Shown: positions 1-6,311, counted from the stretch's first letter. The stretch is 12,056 nucleotides of DNA from Brevibacillus sp. (GCA_029240815.1 JARDZO010000173.1:1-12056); one strand, 5' to 3'. Translations and numbers: made by a program. The notes: generated from the sequence alone by a model not told the origin.

Positions 1-1010
1 CGATGAGACTGCATCAGTCTTCCTTCAGATATGCGAGGAACGACACCGTACAAAGATATATCCTCACCGATACGGAACGGTTGCCCTTTATCTAAATGGC
101 TGAGAAGCACCTCACATGCAACTCCCCGCTTCCTCCAGGTTCGGATCCATTCCCTAGCATTTTCGATACTGAATGGATCTGCCCGAACGAATAATAGGTT
201 GCGATCAGCCGAATACAGCATGCGCTGCAACGTTTCAGACTCTGGGAAACAATATCCCCAATCTATGTACACGAAGTCAAATTGATGGCGAAATGCCGTA
301 ATCAGATTTGTAATTTCTGCACTCTTCCACTTGGTAGCTCCATGAGCGTAATACAGGTTTGGCATATGGAGACTTTGCTTGCAGACGTTGATCCAATTTC
401 GTTTCTTTGCCGTACCAGCATCCAAAAAATCAGGGCGAAAAAGAGCAAGTTGATGCTTTTGCAGTTTGAAAAAACGTGTCAAATCAGGCTTTGCCTCGTT
501 CATGTCAAGCACAACGATCCGCATGTCTGGATTTTGTTTTGCTAATACGATCGGATAGTTAATGCAAAACGTAGTAATCCCAGACGAACCATAGCTCATC
601 AATGCGTAGACAATTCCGCGGCTATCACTTTCCACGCGCACTTGAGTACCGTTCATCAGTCCGAGTATGAGACTAATTTGTTCACGAATTTCATCTTGGG
701 ATAGCTGTGCAGACAAGACATAGACACCTTGCAGCTGCATTTCCTCCGTTACTTTCCCAATTAGTGCTTCATCCCGATAGAGGGGGACAATAATGAGAGG
801 AGCCCCCTCTGGTAACGAGTCCTTTACAGCAGGCAGCCACTCCCAGGCTGGAGTATAGAACATTTCTGAAAACAGTACGGCTGCTTCGGGTTGATACAGT
901 TGGACATAACGGAAAAACTCTTCAGATGTCTCTGCTACCAAAGCCTCGCTAGCACCTGGCATATATGTTTTTGCCAACGATTTCATGGGATAGCAAACGA
1001 TAATTTTCAT
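1..1010 (-). CDS. CpaE/TadZ-like protein with degenerate P-loop (partial, runs off the left edge)
   Basis: An open frame of 336 codons without a stop starts at an ATG overlapping the stop of the CpaB-like gene (ATGA) and leaves the window at its left edge, so the C-terminus is missing. Residues 1-120 have the alternating strand/helix look of the receiver-like domain at the start of CpaE proteins. From residue 132 the fold resembles MinD/ParA-type ATPases of the TadZ/CpaE family: a strand, then SYGSSGITT (139-147) where KGGVGKT would be expected, then IVVLDMNEAKPDLTRF (165-180) like the VDLD-x-x-GD segment, then a Walker-B-like FDFVYID (244-250) and ADRNLLFVRADPFSIENA (268-285). Both signature lysines of the deviant Walker A motif are absent, so ATP hydrolysis is doubtful. 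CpaE proteins normally localise or organise the Tad machine; here a structural or partner-binding role is more likely. It is the last visible gene of a four-gene operon. Reading frame certain; family assignment fairly confident. Confidence 0.8.
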   Translation of the reverse strand, partial: MKIIVCYPMKSLAKTYMPGASEALVAETSEEFFRYVQLYQPEAAVLFSEMFYTPAWEWLPAVKDSLPEGAPLIIVPLYRDEALIGKVTEEMQLQGVYVLSAQLSQDEIREQISLILGLMNGTQVRVESDSRGIVYALMSYGSSGITTFCINYPIVLAKQNPDMRIVVLDMNEAKPDLTRFFKLQKHQLALFRPDFLDAGTAKKRNWINVCKQSLHMPNLYYAHGATKWKSAEITNLITAFRHQFDFVYIDWGYCFPESETLQRMLYSADRNLLFVRADPFSIENAREWIRTWRKRGVACEVLLSHLDKGQPFRIGEDISLYGVVPRISEGRLMQSH

Positions 1011-1795
1011 GTAGCTTGCTCCTTTGTAACCATGATATGGCCAACCTGCAGCATTCCATAGGACATCGCCTCTGAGAGAATGACGTATTGCTGATCAGTA
1101 AGATTGAATCCCACAAATGCAGGCAAGGCAGTAGGCTGCACCCGATAATCCCGATATCGTTTTTCCCCATTTTGCATAGGTTTTTCCCGCGAGCCGTTAA
1201 ACACCGCATCCATATGGTCAGGTGAAGGAAGCAAGCTTGGCTTTAACGTATAGATTTCTATCCCATTGCTATCTCTCACACTGGCCAACTGACCTTCAAA
1301 CAGGAAATCTGCTGTGTCATTTGTTTTTGTAAATTGAACGGGATCCGGAATACCCTGCAATTCCGTTATAGGCTTATACTTTACCCAGATCTTCACATGA
1401 TCTCCCTTCCGTAATTCAGTCAGTGGCTGAATATACATTAAGGGAAACTCATATCTAGCTTGTCCTTTCTCGGGAAGCAGTTGTGTGTCCGTGAGTTTGT
1501 TCGTAAGTAGTTGCTCTCCTTCATAGATGGTCTGAACACTTCTTCTGCCAATTACGCTCTCCACATCACGAGCAGAATCGGGCAGGATTTCGTCAACCTC
1601 CTCTGAAATGAGCACAACATCTTCCCGAGTAATCGGTTCAAAAGGAGCTATTTCTTTGCCCTGGGCTACTTTAACGACTGGAGCAAATAAACGTTCGGCT
1701 GCCATTGCGTCGATATATTGAGTCGCAGCGTAAAAAGACGAGCCTGCCAATAGAAAGGAAATCAGGCAAATCAGAAACAAGGTTTGCTTTTTCAT
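1007..1795 (-). CDS. CpaB/RcpC-like SAF-domain pilus assembly protein (second copy)
   Basis: 262 aa. The N-terminus (residues 4-24) is a single hydrophobic segment, an uncleaved signal anchor, with the remainder predicted outside the membrane. Residues 38-100 match the SAF domain pattern of Flp pilus CpaB/RcpC proteins: a pair of beta strands, then 'ITREDVVLISEEVDE', then 'VIGRRSVQTIYEGEQLLTNKL', the usual 'hG+...I..Ge.h....L' ending. The region from 115 on, with 'LRKGDHVKIWVKY' and the closing 'ILSEAMSYGMLQVGH', parallels the RcpC-type C-terminal half seen in the CpaB of the main tad operon ('LSTGERVHIYASF', 'LLTHALHYGKIRLGL'), so the two are paralogues. It overlaps both neighbours by ATGA (4 nt each), implying translational coupling with the two pseudo-ATPase genes. 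In Gram-positives CpaB has no outer-membrane partner and probably acts in the cell envelope near the pilus base. Confidence 0.78.
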   Translation of the reverse strand: MKKQTLFLICLISFLLAGSSFYAATQYIDAMAAERLFAPVVKVAQGKEIAPFEPITREDVVLISEEVDEILPDSARDVESVIGRRSVQTIYEGEQLLTNKLTDTQLLPEKGQARYEFPLMYIQPLTELRKGDHVKIWVKYKPITELQGIPDPVQFTKTNDTADFLFEGQLASVRDSNGIEIYTLKPSLLPSPDHMDAVFNGSREKPMQNGEKRYRDYRVQPTALPAFVGFNLTDQQYVILSEAMSYGMLQVGHIMVTKEQAT

Positions 1796-2673
1796 AGCAC
1801 CCTTCCTTTATAGGTGTGAATCAACGGCAAAAAATCGCGCTCTTCTTCTGAAAAATGTTCCAGTAGAAGGTTCCCCTTTGCCTGAGCATCTCCTACCTTT
1901 TCACTATTCATCAGTGGGAGAGTACACTCTACCTCAACAGGACCATGCTCCAGATTCCAAAGAGATAGCGTTCCTTCAATCTTTTTCATCACACTTGAAC
2001 GCGATAGATGCTGGTTCCATTTGTTTGCAATCAATTTGATTTTGCTTCGTTCTGTTGTCCACCACGAAGGTGCAGACTCTACCAAAAACAATCGAGTTAG
2101 ACGAGCGAGGTCGGCATCGAATACAACCCAGATTTCATCTGCTAACTCAAATATTTGTTTCGATTCGTTTTCTTTCCACCGGGAAGAAACATCAATAACG
2201 ACTACTGGACTGTCTTTGCATGTACGTAGTAACCAATGGGCTGGGTCGATGTGGGAAGATTTATTGTGTTTCAACGGGGGGTCAATCTGGATGCGTAGAT
2301 GGTTATTCTGCATGAGGAGCAAGGGTGTGGATGTATCTGGATTCGTTAGTCTGTGTACCCTGCGCTCGTAATCTAGTGCAAAGTACAGGTATGAAATAGC
2401 GTTAGGCATCTCTGTTAGCGTGACAGGAACTCCTTTTCCTGCCCATGCATAAGCGACATTGGCCGCTATGAAACTCGCTCCTGCTTGAGCGTATAAACTA
2501 GTGACAGCTATGCAGCTGCGACTGAATGAGAGAGGCTGATCGTCTACGGGATGAGAAGCTGATAGCTTGTCCTTGAGCATCTTCCATCGTTGTTCTTCTT
2601 CGCGAGTATGAGAAAACTCATGTTGTTCCAGGTCGCGAAACCGGGAAACAAAACGATTCATCTGATGAAACAT
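1792..2673 (-). CDS. MinD/ParA-like pseudo-ATPase (degenerate Walker A)
   Basis: 293 aa. Residues 1-50 are charged and hydrophilic, probably helical. From residue 53 the sequence follows the MinD/ParA/CpaE core: CIAVTSLYAQAGASFIAANV (54-73) aligns with IAVTSgKGGVGKTTIAANL, but GGVGKT is replaced by AQAGAS, so the catalytic lysine and the adjacent threonine are gone. The next landmark, normally LIDMD, reads LTEMP (86-90). The Walker B strand VVVIDVSSRW (157-166) is intact, as is the strand/helix ADEIWVVFDADLARLTR (178-194) and the nucleotide-base motif region IANKWNQ (215-221). It therefore has the fold without the P-loop, an inference from sequence only. The start ATG lies 2 nt after the stop of the 274-aa gene, with only a weak AGGTAGG ahead of it; an alternative Met at residue 5 has no better site. 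The stop overlaps the CpaB-like gene by ATGA. It may be a dedicated non-hydrolysing partner of the CpaE-like protein encoded two genes downstream. Confidence 0.75.
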   Translation of the reverse strand: MFHQMNRFVSRFRDLEQHEFSHTREEEQRWKMLKDKLSASHPVDDQPLSFSRSCIAVTSLYAQAGASFIAANVAYAWAGKGVPVTLTEMPNAISYLYFALDYERRVHRLTNPDTSTPLLLMQNNHLRIQIDPPLKHNKSSHIDPAHWLLRTCKDSPVVVIDVSSRWKENESKQIFELADEIWVVFDADLARLTRLFLVESAPSWWTTERSKIKLIANKWNQHLSRSSVMKKIEGTLSLWNLEHGPVEVECTLPLMNSEKVGDAQAKGNLLLEHFSEEERDFLPLIHTYKGRVL

Positions 2674-2675
2674 GA

Positions 2676-3500
2676 TTAGCCTACCTGTGAATCATCTGAT
2701 TTAGTTTTACTACTTATATAGTTTTTGAATTTCCCAATCATCTCACGAATCGTCAGAGACTTTCGATGATAATAGTAGATTTTCCTCAATCGCTCACGTT
2801 CTTGTGAGGTCATTTCAGGCTTGAACTTATAAGCCATTTCAATAAGCAGCGCCAGCTCCACATTATTTGGCCGCCCACGTCGTGGTGGATTCGCAAATAA
2901 TTGCTGCTGCTTTTTATCGAAGGCATTCGGATATTCGACCAGCCACATGTCGACTAATGTTGCTATGTCTTCATGGGAACGAATACCGAGCTTCATGAGG
3001 TATTTAAAGTAAGTAGGCAATGAACTCTCGCGGAGCAAACCGTTTTGCCATCTAGCGATGAATGCAGTCGGTATCGTCAGCAATTTGGTGACATCGCGAA
3101 TGAGCGCAGTCCGGTTCTGGGACTGATACTGCACGACGGCTTCCTTGACGAGAGTGAACAGAATGTCGTGGTAATTCGCATCATTTGCTACGCTTCCATA
3201 CTGAATGATATACCAGTCCTCTACTGCCTTATCAAAATCCTTCCGGCAGTTCGTCAATTGGAGTTGATCTAGATGCTCGTAAAAATCCTCCATGTCATAC
3301 AGCGTCAGGAACTGATCCTGATAGTCTCCAAAGACGAAGACGATAAACGATTCCTTTAGTTCCTCGAGCGACACTAAACTGTGTGTCTCCTCATAGCAGC
3401 GGTTGACTAATTCGATTGCACTCTTTGCCAACACGACAAAATACCCCCAAATTTTTACATTTTTATATTTTAATAGACATTCTGCTACATCTTTCGTCAC
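2676..3500 (-). CDS. Unrecognised protein with helix-turn-helix-like segment and RGRP motif
   Basis: 274 aa, family not recognised. Mostly helical and soluble, with acidic and aromatic residues in the first 110. Residues 134-154 (VTKLLTIPTAFIARWQNG, within this stretch) resemble the recognition helix-turn-helix of Xre/phage-repressor-like domains, where the pattern is 'lA..LgIs.stIsrWlnG'. Residues 206-211 (PRRGRP) look like a minor-groove AT-hook core, and the C-terminus from 225 is strongly basic with an 'YYYHRKSLTIREMI' helix, so DNA binding is plausible but not shown. The called start is GTG with no good ribosome binding site; an internal GTG preceded by GGGGG (near residue 22) is a possible alternative, so the N-terminus is uncertain. 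It is the first gene of the operon containing two pseudo-ATPases and a CpaB-like protein, and stops 2 nt before the next start. Its position suggests a regulator or accessory factor of that system. Confidence 0.65.
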   Translation of the reverse strand: MTKDVAECLLKYKNVKIWGYFVVLAKSAIELVNRCYEETHSLVSLEELKESFIVFVFGDYQDQFLTLYDMEDFYEHLDQLQLTNCRKDFDKAVEDWYIIQYGSVANDANYHDILFTLVKEAVVQYQSQNRTALIRDVTKLLTIPTAFIARWQNGLLRESSLPTYFKYLMKLGIRSHEDIATLVDMWLVEYPNAFDKKQQQLFANPPRRGRPNNVELALLIEMAYKFKPEMTSQERERLRKIYYYHRKSLTIREMIGKFKNYISSKTKSDDSQVG

Positions 3501-3546
3501 TCGTCAAATCTTTTTTGGCCATATTCTACTCGGATATTGTTAAAGG

Positions 3547-3576
3547 GTCGCCCCACACGCAACCGTGCAAGGCGAC
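3547..3576 (-). other. Strong intergenic stem-loop, possible terminator with a poor U-tract
   Basis: In minus-strand RNA, GTCGCC-UU-GCACG pairs with CGUGU-GG-GGCGAC around a 4-nt GUUG loop. With G-U wobbles this is a continuous 13-bp stem. On the plus strand the wobble positions become A-C mismatches, so the structure is built for minus-strand transcripts. It lies 9 nt after the stop of the 92-aa gene and 46 nt before the start of the 274-aa gene. It is followed by CCUUUAACAA, not a proper U-run, so termination may be weak, or it may be an mRNA-processing or attenuation structure separating two expression units. Confidence 0.5.
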
Positions 3577-3585
3577 TGCGGGAGC

Positions 3586-3864
3586 TTACTCAGTCATGAG
3601 ATAGAGCTCTTCTCCCGTTGCGAGTAGAAGAGCGATTCTTCCCCCGCGCTCCATGACGGTCGGAGCATCCTCCATCACTATGACCCCGTCATTGAGTACT
3701 ACTCTGCTTCCAAATCGATGTACGGTTTCGATCTGGAAGCTCTCCCTTGGCAACCTTTCCACGGAAAGATGCCTGCCTGGCTTGTGCTTCTGATAGCGGA
3801 CCCTCCGCCCAAGAAGCTGCTCTACTGTAGCAGAGCATTGCTGGTGAGCCTCTACTGTTGCCAT
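3586..3864 (-). CDS. Small unrecognised protein, 92 aa
   Basis: I do not recognise this family. The ATG at 3864 is chosen over the TTG six bases upstream because AAGGAGG sits 8 nt ahead of it, a near-ideal ribosome binding site that supports a real gene. The first 20 residues are polar and cysteine-containing. Residues 20-45 are basic (LGRRVRYQKHKPGRHLSVER), and the second half is rich in short beta strands with turns (VHRFGSRVVLNDGVIVMEDA, GGRIALLLATGEELYLM), suggesting a small beta-barrel or SH3-like fold. No signal peptide or membrane segment. It has its own leader with a 28-bp near-palindrome upstream and a strong stem-loop downstream, so it may be transcribed alone. Confidence 0.6.
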   Translation of the reverse strand: MATVEAHQQCSATVEQLLGRRVRYQKHKPGRHLSVERLPRESFQIETVHRFGSRVVLNDGVIVMEDAPTVMERGGRIALLLATGEELYLMTE

Positions 3865-3901
3865 TCGCAACGCCTCCTTCTCTCACCTGTAGAGTACGGC
3901 C

Positions 3902-3929
3902 GTTTCATGTGCTTATAAGCCAATGAAAC
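3902..3929. promoter_or_regulatory. 28-bp near-perfect palindrome, possible operator
   Basis: GTTTCAT and ATGAAAC arms flank a central perfect GCTTATAAGC, separated on each side by two non-matching bases; 24 of 28 positions are symmetrical. It lies 38 nt upstream of the ATG of the 92-aa gene and 44 nt after the stop of the 205-aa gene. There is no U-run on either side, so it does not look like a terminator. The symmetry fits a dimeric regulator binding site, possibly overlapping the promoter of the 92-aa gene. The rest of this 108-nt gap shows no clear -35/-10 pair. Confidence 0.4.
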
Positions 3930-3972
3930 TACTACTACAGTAAAAAAAGACAGTGGGCTTACGCAAATATAT

Positions 3973-4590
3973 TTATACATCTTCCCAAAGAACGGGATCG
4001 TTCAAATGGGGATACATTTCTGTGACCATGTCAAAGGGCGAGAAATACAGTGTGTCTACAAGAATTTTCAGCTTGTATTTCTTTAACAAGCTGTAAGCCC
4101 TCTCCGTTTTCCCAAATATTTTGGGCAACTGGTTAACATCAGGCAACTTCATCAATTGACTACACATATAATCGACGCAAATCTTGGCCCGTTCCTCTCC
4201 TTTGATACTTTGGAAATACAGAGGTGGAAAGTGACGTCGAATACCTGACAGGACCTCCTGATACACCCACAAAACTCTCTGTTCTTCCGATTGTCTGGGG
4301 AGATACGGATAAGCGAATTCAACCATATAATAGACATCTTCTGACTTTGCCTCTATCGGAGGTTCGATGTACTCCCGAACCAAGTGCAGCTTCAGTTCTT
4401 TTACATCCTGAATGCTCAATTGACTTCGCGCTTGCTCAGGCGTCCACTTCTTCACATTTTCAATCGCATACCGAACAACCAGTTGAACCTTTTGTTTGCG
4501 ATACTGCGCATCTTCAAATTCGTATGGGGAAAAACGCTTTTGCTCTCCGTTGAGAATGCGCTTGTACCGGTCTAATACTTTTGACGGCAT
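3973..4590 (-). CDS. DUF4046-like protein with two tandem repeats
   Basis: 205 aa, soluble, no signal peptide or membrane segment, function unknown. The sequence is an internal duplication: residues 5-97 and 106-196 align at a near-constant offset of 99-101. Landmarks of copy one are VLDRYKRILNGEQKRFSPYEF (5-25), VVRYAIENV (38-46), LKLHLVREYI (66-75) and EFAYPYL (91-97). Copy two has VLWVYQEVLSGIRRHFPPLYF (106-126), CVDYMCSQL (138-146), YKLKILVDTL (172-181) and TEMYPHL (190-196). The pattern of 'Y..iLnG..k+Fp..f', a middle helix, 'l..y.L..hl...f..SP...' and 'aYP.l' resembles what I recall of DUF4046, a short domain found in Bacillales; the link is from memory. The ATG is preceded by AGGAGTGAGGGAACT. 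It sits between the two pilus-type operons with gaps of 96 and 108 nt, so it need not belong to either. Confidence 0.7.
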   Translation of the reverse strand: MPSKVLDRYKRILNGEQKRFSPYEFEDAQYRKQKVQLVVRYAIENVKKWTPEQARSQLSIQDVKELKLHLVREYIEPPIEAKSEDVYYMVEFAYPYLPRQSEEQRVLWVYQEVLSGIRRHFPPLYFQSIKGEERAKICVDYMCSQLMKLPDVNQLPKIFGKTERAYSLLKKYKLKILVDTLYFSPFDMVTEMYPHLNDPVLWEDV

Positions 4591-4653
4591 AGTTCCCTCA
4601 CTCCTAAAACCATTTATGGAATATACTTCTAAATTACCATGGTGGTTTAGGAC
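4591..4653 (-). promoter_or_regulatory. Leader of the DUF4046-like gene, candidate promoter
   Basis: Reading minus, a TATATT -10-like hexamer (top 4620-4625) lies about 30 nt before the ATG. No good -35 is found 16-18 nt upstream. A small symmetrical element, AAA-tt-ACCATGGT-gg-TTT (4631-4648), covers the position where the -35 would be and could be an operator. Weak evidence. Confidence 0.25.
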
Positions 4654-4686
4654 AAAAATAACAGGCCGCCTACCCTGGCTATGCCT
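4654..4686 (-). terminator. Weak Rho-independent terminator at the end of the tad operon
   Basis: Directly after the stop of the tadG-like gene, minus-strand RNA can fold AGGC...GCCU (4 bp) enclosing GCC...GGC (3 bp) with an asymmetric internal loop, followed by GUUAUUUUUG. The stem is short, but the U-rich tail and the position after the last pilus gene fit a terminator. Read-through into the DUF4046-like gene is possible. Confidence 0.4.
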
Positions 4687-5193
4687 TTAGTCATACGTTC
4701 CCGATTGAGAAACTCGTTCCAGCTCTACATCCTCGTCTCCCCAAAACAAAGAAAGACTACTGTCCACCCCGATCCGGACATGATAGATGCCCTGCCTGTA
4801 CAGATACGGCTTCTCGCCTTTTTGATGAGTGACGTGCGCTGCATCTGTTCCCCTTTCTAACGAAGAACGGTTAAAATTCCAGAGGATTTGTGCTTCTTCT
4901 CTTGCTCCACGGATAATTTCGGCTTCGGATTGGACGGCTTCTTCAGTGGTTGCATATAGTCGAGTCTGCCTTTCTCCTTCTGTATCGACATACTCCCATT
5001 TCCCGGCAGCTCGAGCGCCTTTTGAAATGAGATCGGCCGTATGCTGGGTATTCATCTGCAGAAAGTGAGCCTGTTCCTGAAACAACAGTAAGGAAATCAG
5101 CCCGCACAAGCAAAAGAGGAAAAAAATCATGGTGATCATAACGGCACCGCGTTCATCAGCAAGCCTCGTTCTGTAATGGGTGGAGATACGCAT
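4687..5193 (-). CDS. TadG/TadF-like pilus assembly protein
   Basis: 168 aa. The N-terminus has the class III prepilin-like layout, LADERG then AVMITMIFFLFCLCGLIS (17-34), a hydrophobic helix directly after a glycine. Position +5 is Thr (T21), not Glu, as is often the case in TadG-type proteins, so processing by TadV is uncertain. After the helix comes FLQMNTQHTADLISKGARAAG (44-64), similar to the 'lq.aaDaaAlagA' stretch of TadE/TadG-type pseudopilins. The rest is hydrophilic and presumably outside the membrane; no von Willebrand domain is present, so it is much shorter than classical TadG. It starts within the stop of tadE (TAATG, 1-nt overlap), so it is translationally coupled. Likely role: minor component or anchor in the pilus assembly. 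The exact subfamily is uncertain. Confidence 0.65.
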   Translation of the reverse strand: MRISTHYRTRLADERGAVMITMIFFLFCLCGLISLLLFQEQAHFLQMNTQHTADLISKGARAAGKWEYVDTEGERQTRLYATTEEAVQSEAEIIRGAREEAQILWNFNRSSLERGTDAAHVTHQKGEKPYLYRQGIYHVRIGVDSSLSLFWGDEDVELERVSQSGTYD

Positions 5194-5624
5194 TACTTTT
5201 TATCCTCCGCGTTTTCGATCATCATATAGTAGCTTTCTGTGAGTTCTACCTTCTCCCCGGATGCCAGCAAATAAAACGACATGGTAGCCTCCGACAGAAT
5301 ATGATTTCCCTTTTTCCAACCTCCCCCTTTGATCTGAATCTGGATCGCTTGATCAGCAACTCCGACTCCCTCACGCAGTTCTGCTTCACCTCGCTCTTTT
5401 GCATGATACACAGCCAGTCCGTAGTTAGGCTGCACAGCTGCAATCCGCCCTGCCTCATAGGCAGCTGCCAACGCCTTTTGCTTGTTATATAAAATACTGA
5501 ATTGATCAAAGGAAAACACGAGCAACAACCAGACCAGTGGAAATACTAAAATAAACTCGAGCATTTGGCTGCCTTTTTCATCACGGATAAAAGCAGTAAT
5601 GATTCGACCCCACTTCTGCTTCAT
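5193..5624 (-). CDS. tadE: TadE-like minor pseudopilin
   Basis: 143 aa from the ATG at 5624, which overlaps the stop of the prepilin peptidase gene (ATGA). A longer frame opening at 5663 would add 13 residues but overlaps the previous gene by 43 nt without a ribosome site, so the shorter form is preferred. Residues 15-40, DEKGSQMLEFILVFPLVWLL and on, are the TadE signature: a glycine (G18) for cleavage, Glu at +5 (E23), then a hydrophobic helix with the FP motif typical of TadE. The remaining 100 residues are a soluble domain. TadE proteins are processed by the Tad prepilin peptidase and help start or anchor Flp pilus assembly; the peptidase gene is immediately upstream. Confidence 0.8.
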   Translation of the reverse strand: MKQKWGRIITAFIRDEKGSQMLEFILVFPLVWLLLVFSFDQFSILYNKQKALAAAYEAGRIAAVQPNYGLAVYHAKERGEAELREGVGVADQAIQIQIKGGGWKKGNHILSEATMSFYLLASGEKVELTESYYMMIENAEDKK

Positions 5625-6118
5625 ACGTGAAGCCCTATGACAGAGGAGAGATGCTGAATACAAAATGCGCCCAATAGAAAAACAGCAAATGGCAAGGAAA
5701 AGGCAGCTTGATTAGGGCCGGGAAGCCACAATTGTCGATGTGCACTCCAGCCGATAACTATTTTTTGCAGATTCTCTCGTAATCGCGACCATGTACGAGG
5801 AAATATCATGATCGTAAGCAGACACAACAAAATAGCGTGCAAAAATAAGGGGTATACATCTGCCCAGCAGCTCCATGCTCCAACCGCCATCAGCAGCTTT
5901 TGATCACCCATCCCCATCCCTTTACATGCCACTGGCCCAAGCGTGAGTATAAACGCCCCAGCTAATCCTCCCCAAGCAGTCCACCCTGTTCCTGCCTGCC
6001 ATTGATACCACAGACCAACAGCCATCAATGGCATAGTCAGCGCATTTGGAACTTTGCGGCGACGCCAATCAAAGTAAGCGGCAACCGTCAACAGCCCTAA
6101 CAAGACAACGTCATTCAT
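5621..6118 (-). CDS. tadV: TadV/CpaA prepilin peptidase (A24 family)
   Basis: 165 aa, a polytopic membrane aspartic protease that cleaves the leader of Flp-type prepilins on the cytoplasmic side. Both catalytic aspartates are visible: D17 in YFDWRRRKVPN (15-25) and D72 in the GxGD motif KGMGMGDQKLL (66-76). Four to five hydrophobic segments are seen (about 2-15, 28-40, 48-64, 88-106, 138-153). The length fits the short TadV/CpaA group, which lacks the N-terminal methyltransferase domain of PilD-type enzymes. It overlaps the pilin stop by ATGA, so enzyme and main substrate are translated together, and overlaps tadE downstream in the same way. Confidence 0.9.
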   Translation of the reverse strand: MNDVVLLGLLTVAAYFDWRRRKVPNALTMPLMAVGLWYQWQAGTGWTAWGGLAGAFILTLGPVACKGMGMGDQKLLMAVGAWSCWADVYPLFLHAILLCLLTIMIFPRTWSRLRENLQKIVIGWSAHRQLWLPGPNQAAFSLPFAVFLLGAFCIQHLSSVIGLHV

Positions 6119-6291
6119 TTACTTATTTTTTCTTCTAGTTCTTTCAGTTTTGCATCTTCTGCTTCCCCCAGTGACGCCAACGTGGGAATAATCAAAATGA
6201 GGATGACTGCTACGATAATCACCATTTCCACGATCGTGACACCATCCTCCTCATTCCAAAACCGCCTGGCATAGTTAGTAATAAAGGTCAT
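6115..6291 (-). CDS. flp: Flp-type pilin
   Basis: 58 aa from the ATG at 6291. AAGGAG lies 9 nt upstream of it; a GTG 6 nt earlier is too close to that site. The leader of 17 residues ends NEEDG, followed by VTIVEMVIIVAVILILIIP (18-36). The site is G17/V18 with Glu at +5 (E22), the class IVb/Flp processing signature, which would leave a mature pilin of 41 residues. Two differences from classical Flp pilins are visible: Met replaces the usual Tyr after the conserved Glu, and the C-terminus is a highly charged helix (EAEDAKLKELEEKISK). It is the only gene in the operon with a sizeable upstream gap (74 nt), where a possible promoter lies. It would be exported and polymerised by CpaF/TadB/TadC after cleavage by TadV. 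Confidence 0.85.
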   Translation of the reverse strand: MTFITNYARRFWNEEDGVTIVEMVIIVAVILILIIPTLASLGEAEDAKLKELEEKISK

Positions 6292-6311
6292 GTACACTCA
6301 CTCCTTATTTG

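Noticed and set aside
31..545. Two plus-strand open frames of 84 and 87 codons
   Set aside because: They lie opposite the continuous 336-codon minus-strand CpaE-like frame, which has recognisable family features and a coupled start; the plus-strand products show none.
949..1209. Minus-strand 86-codon frame overlapping the CpaB-like and CpaE-like genes
   Set aside because: It is out of frame with both real genes and has no recognisable features.
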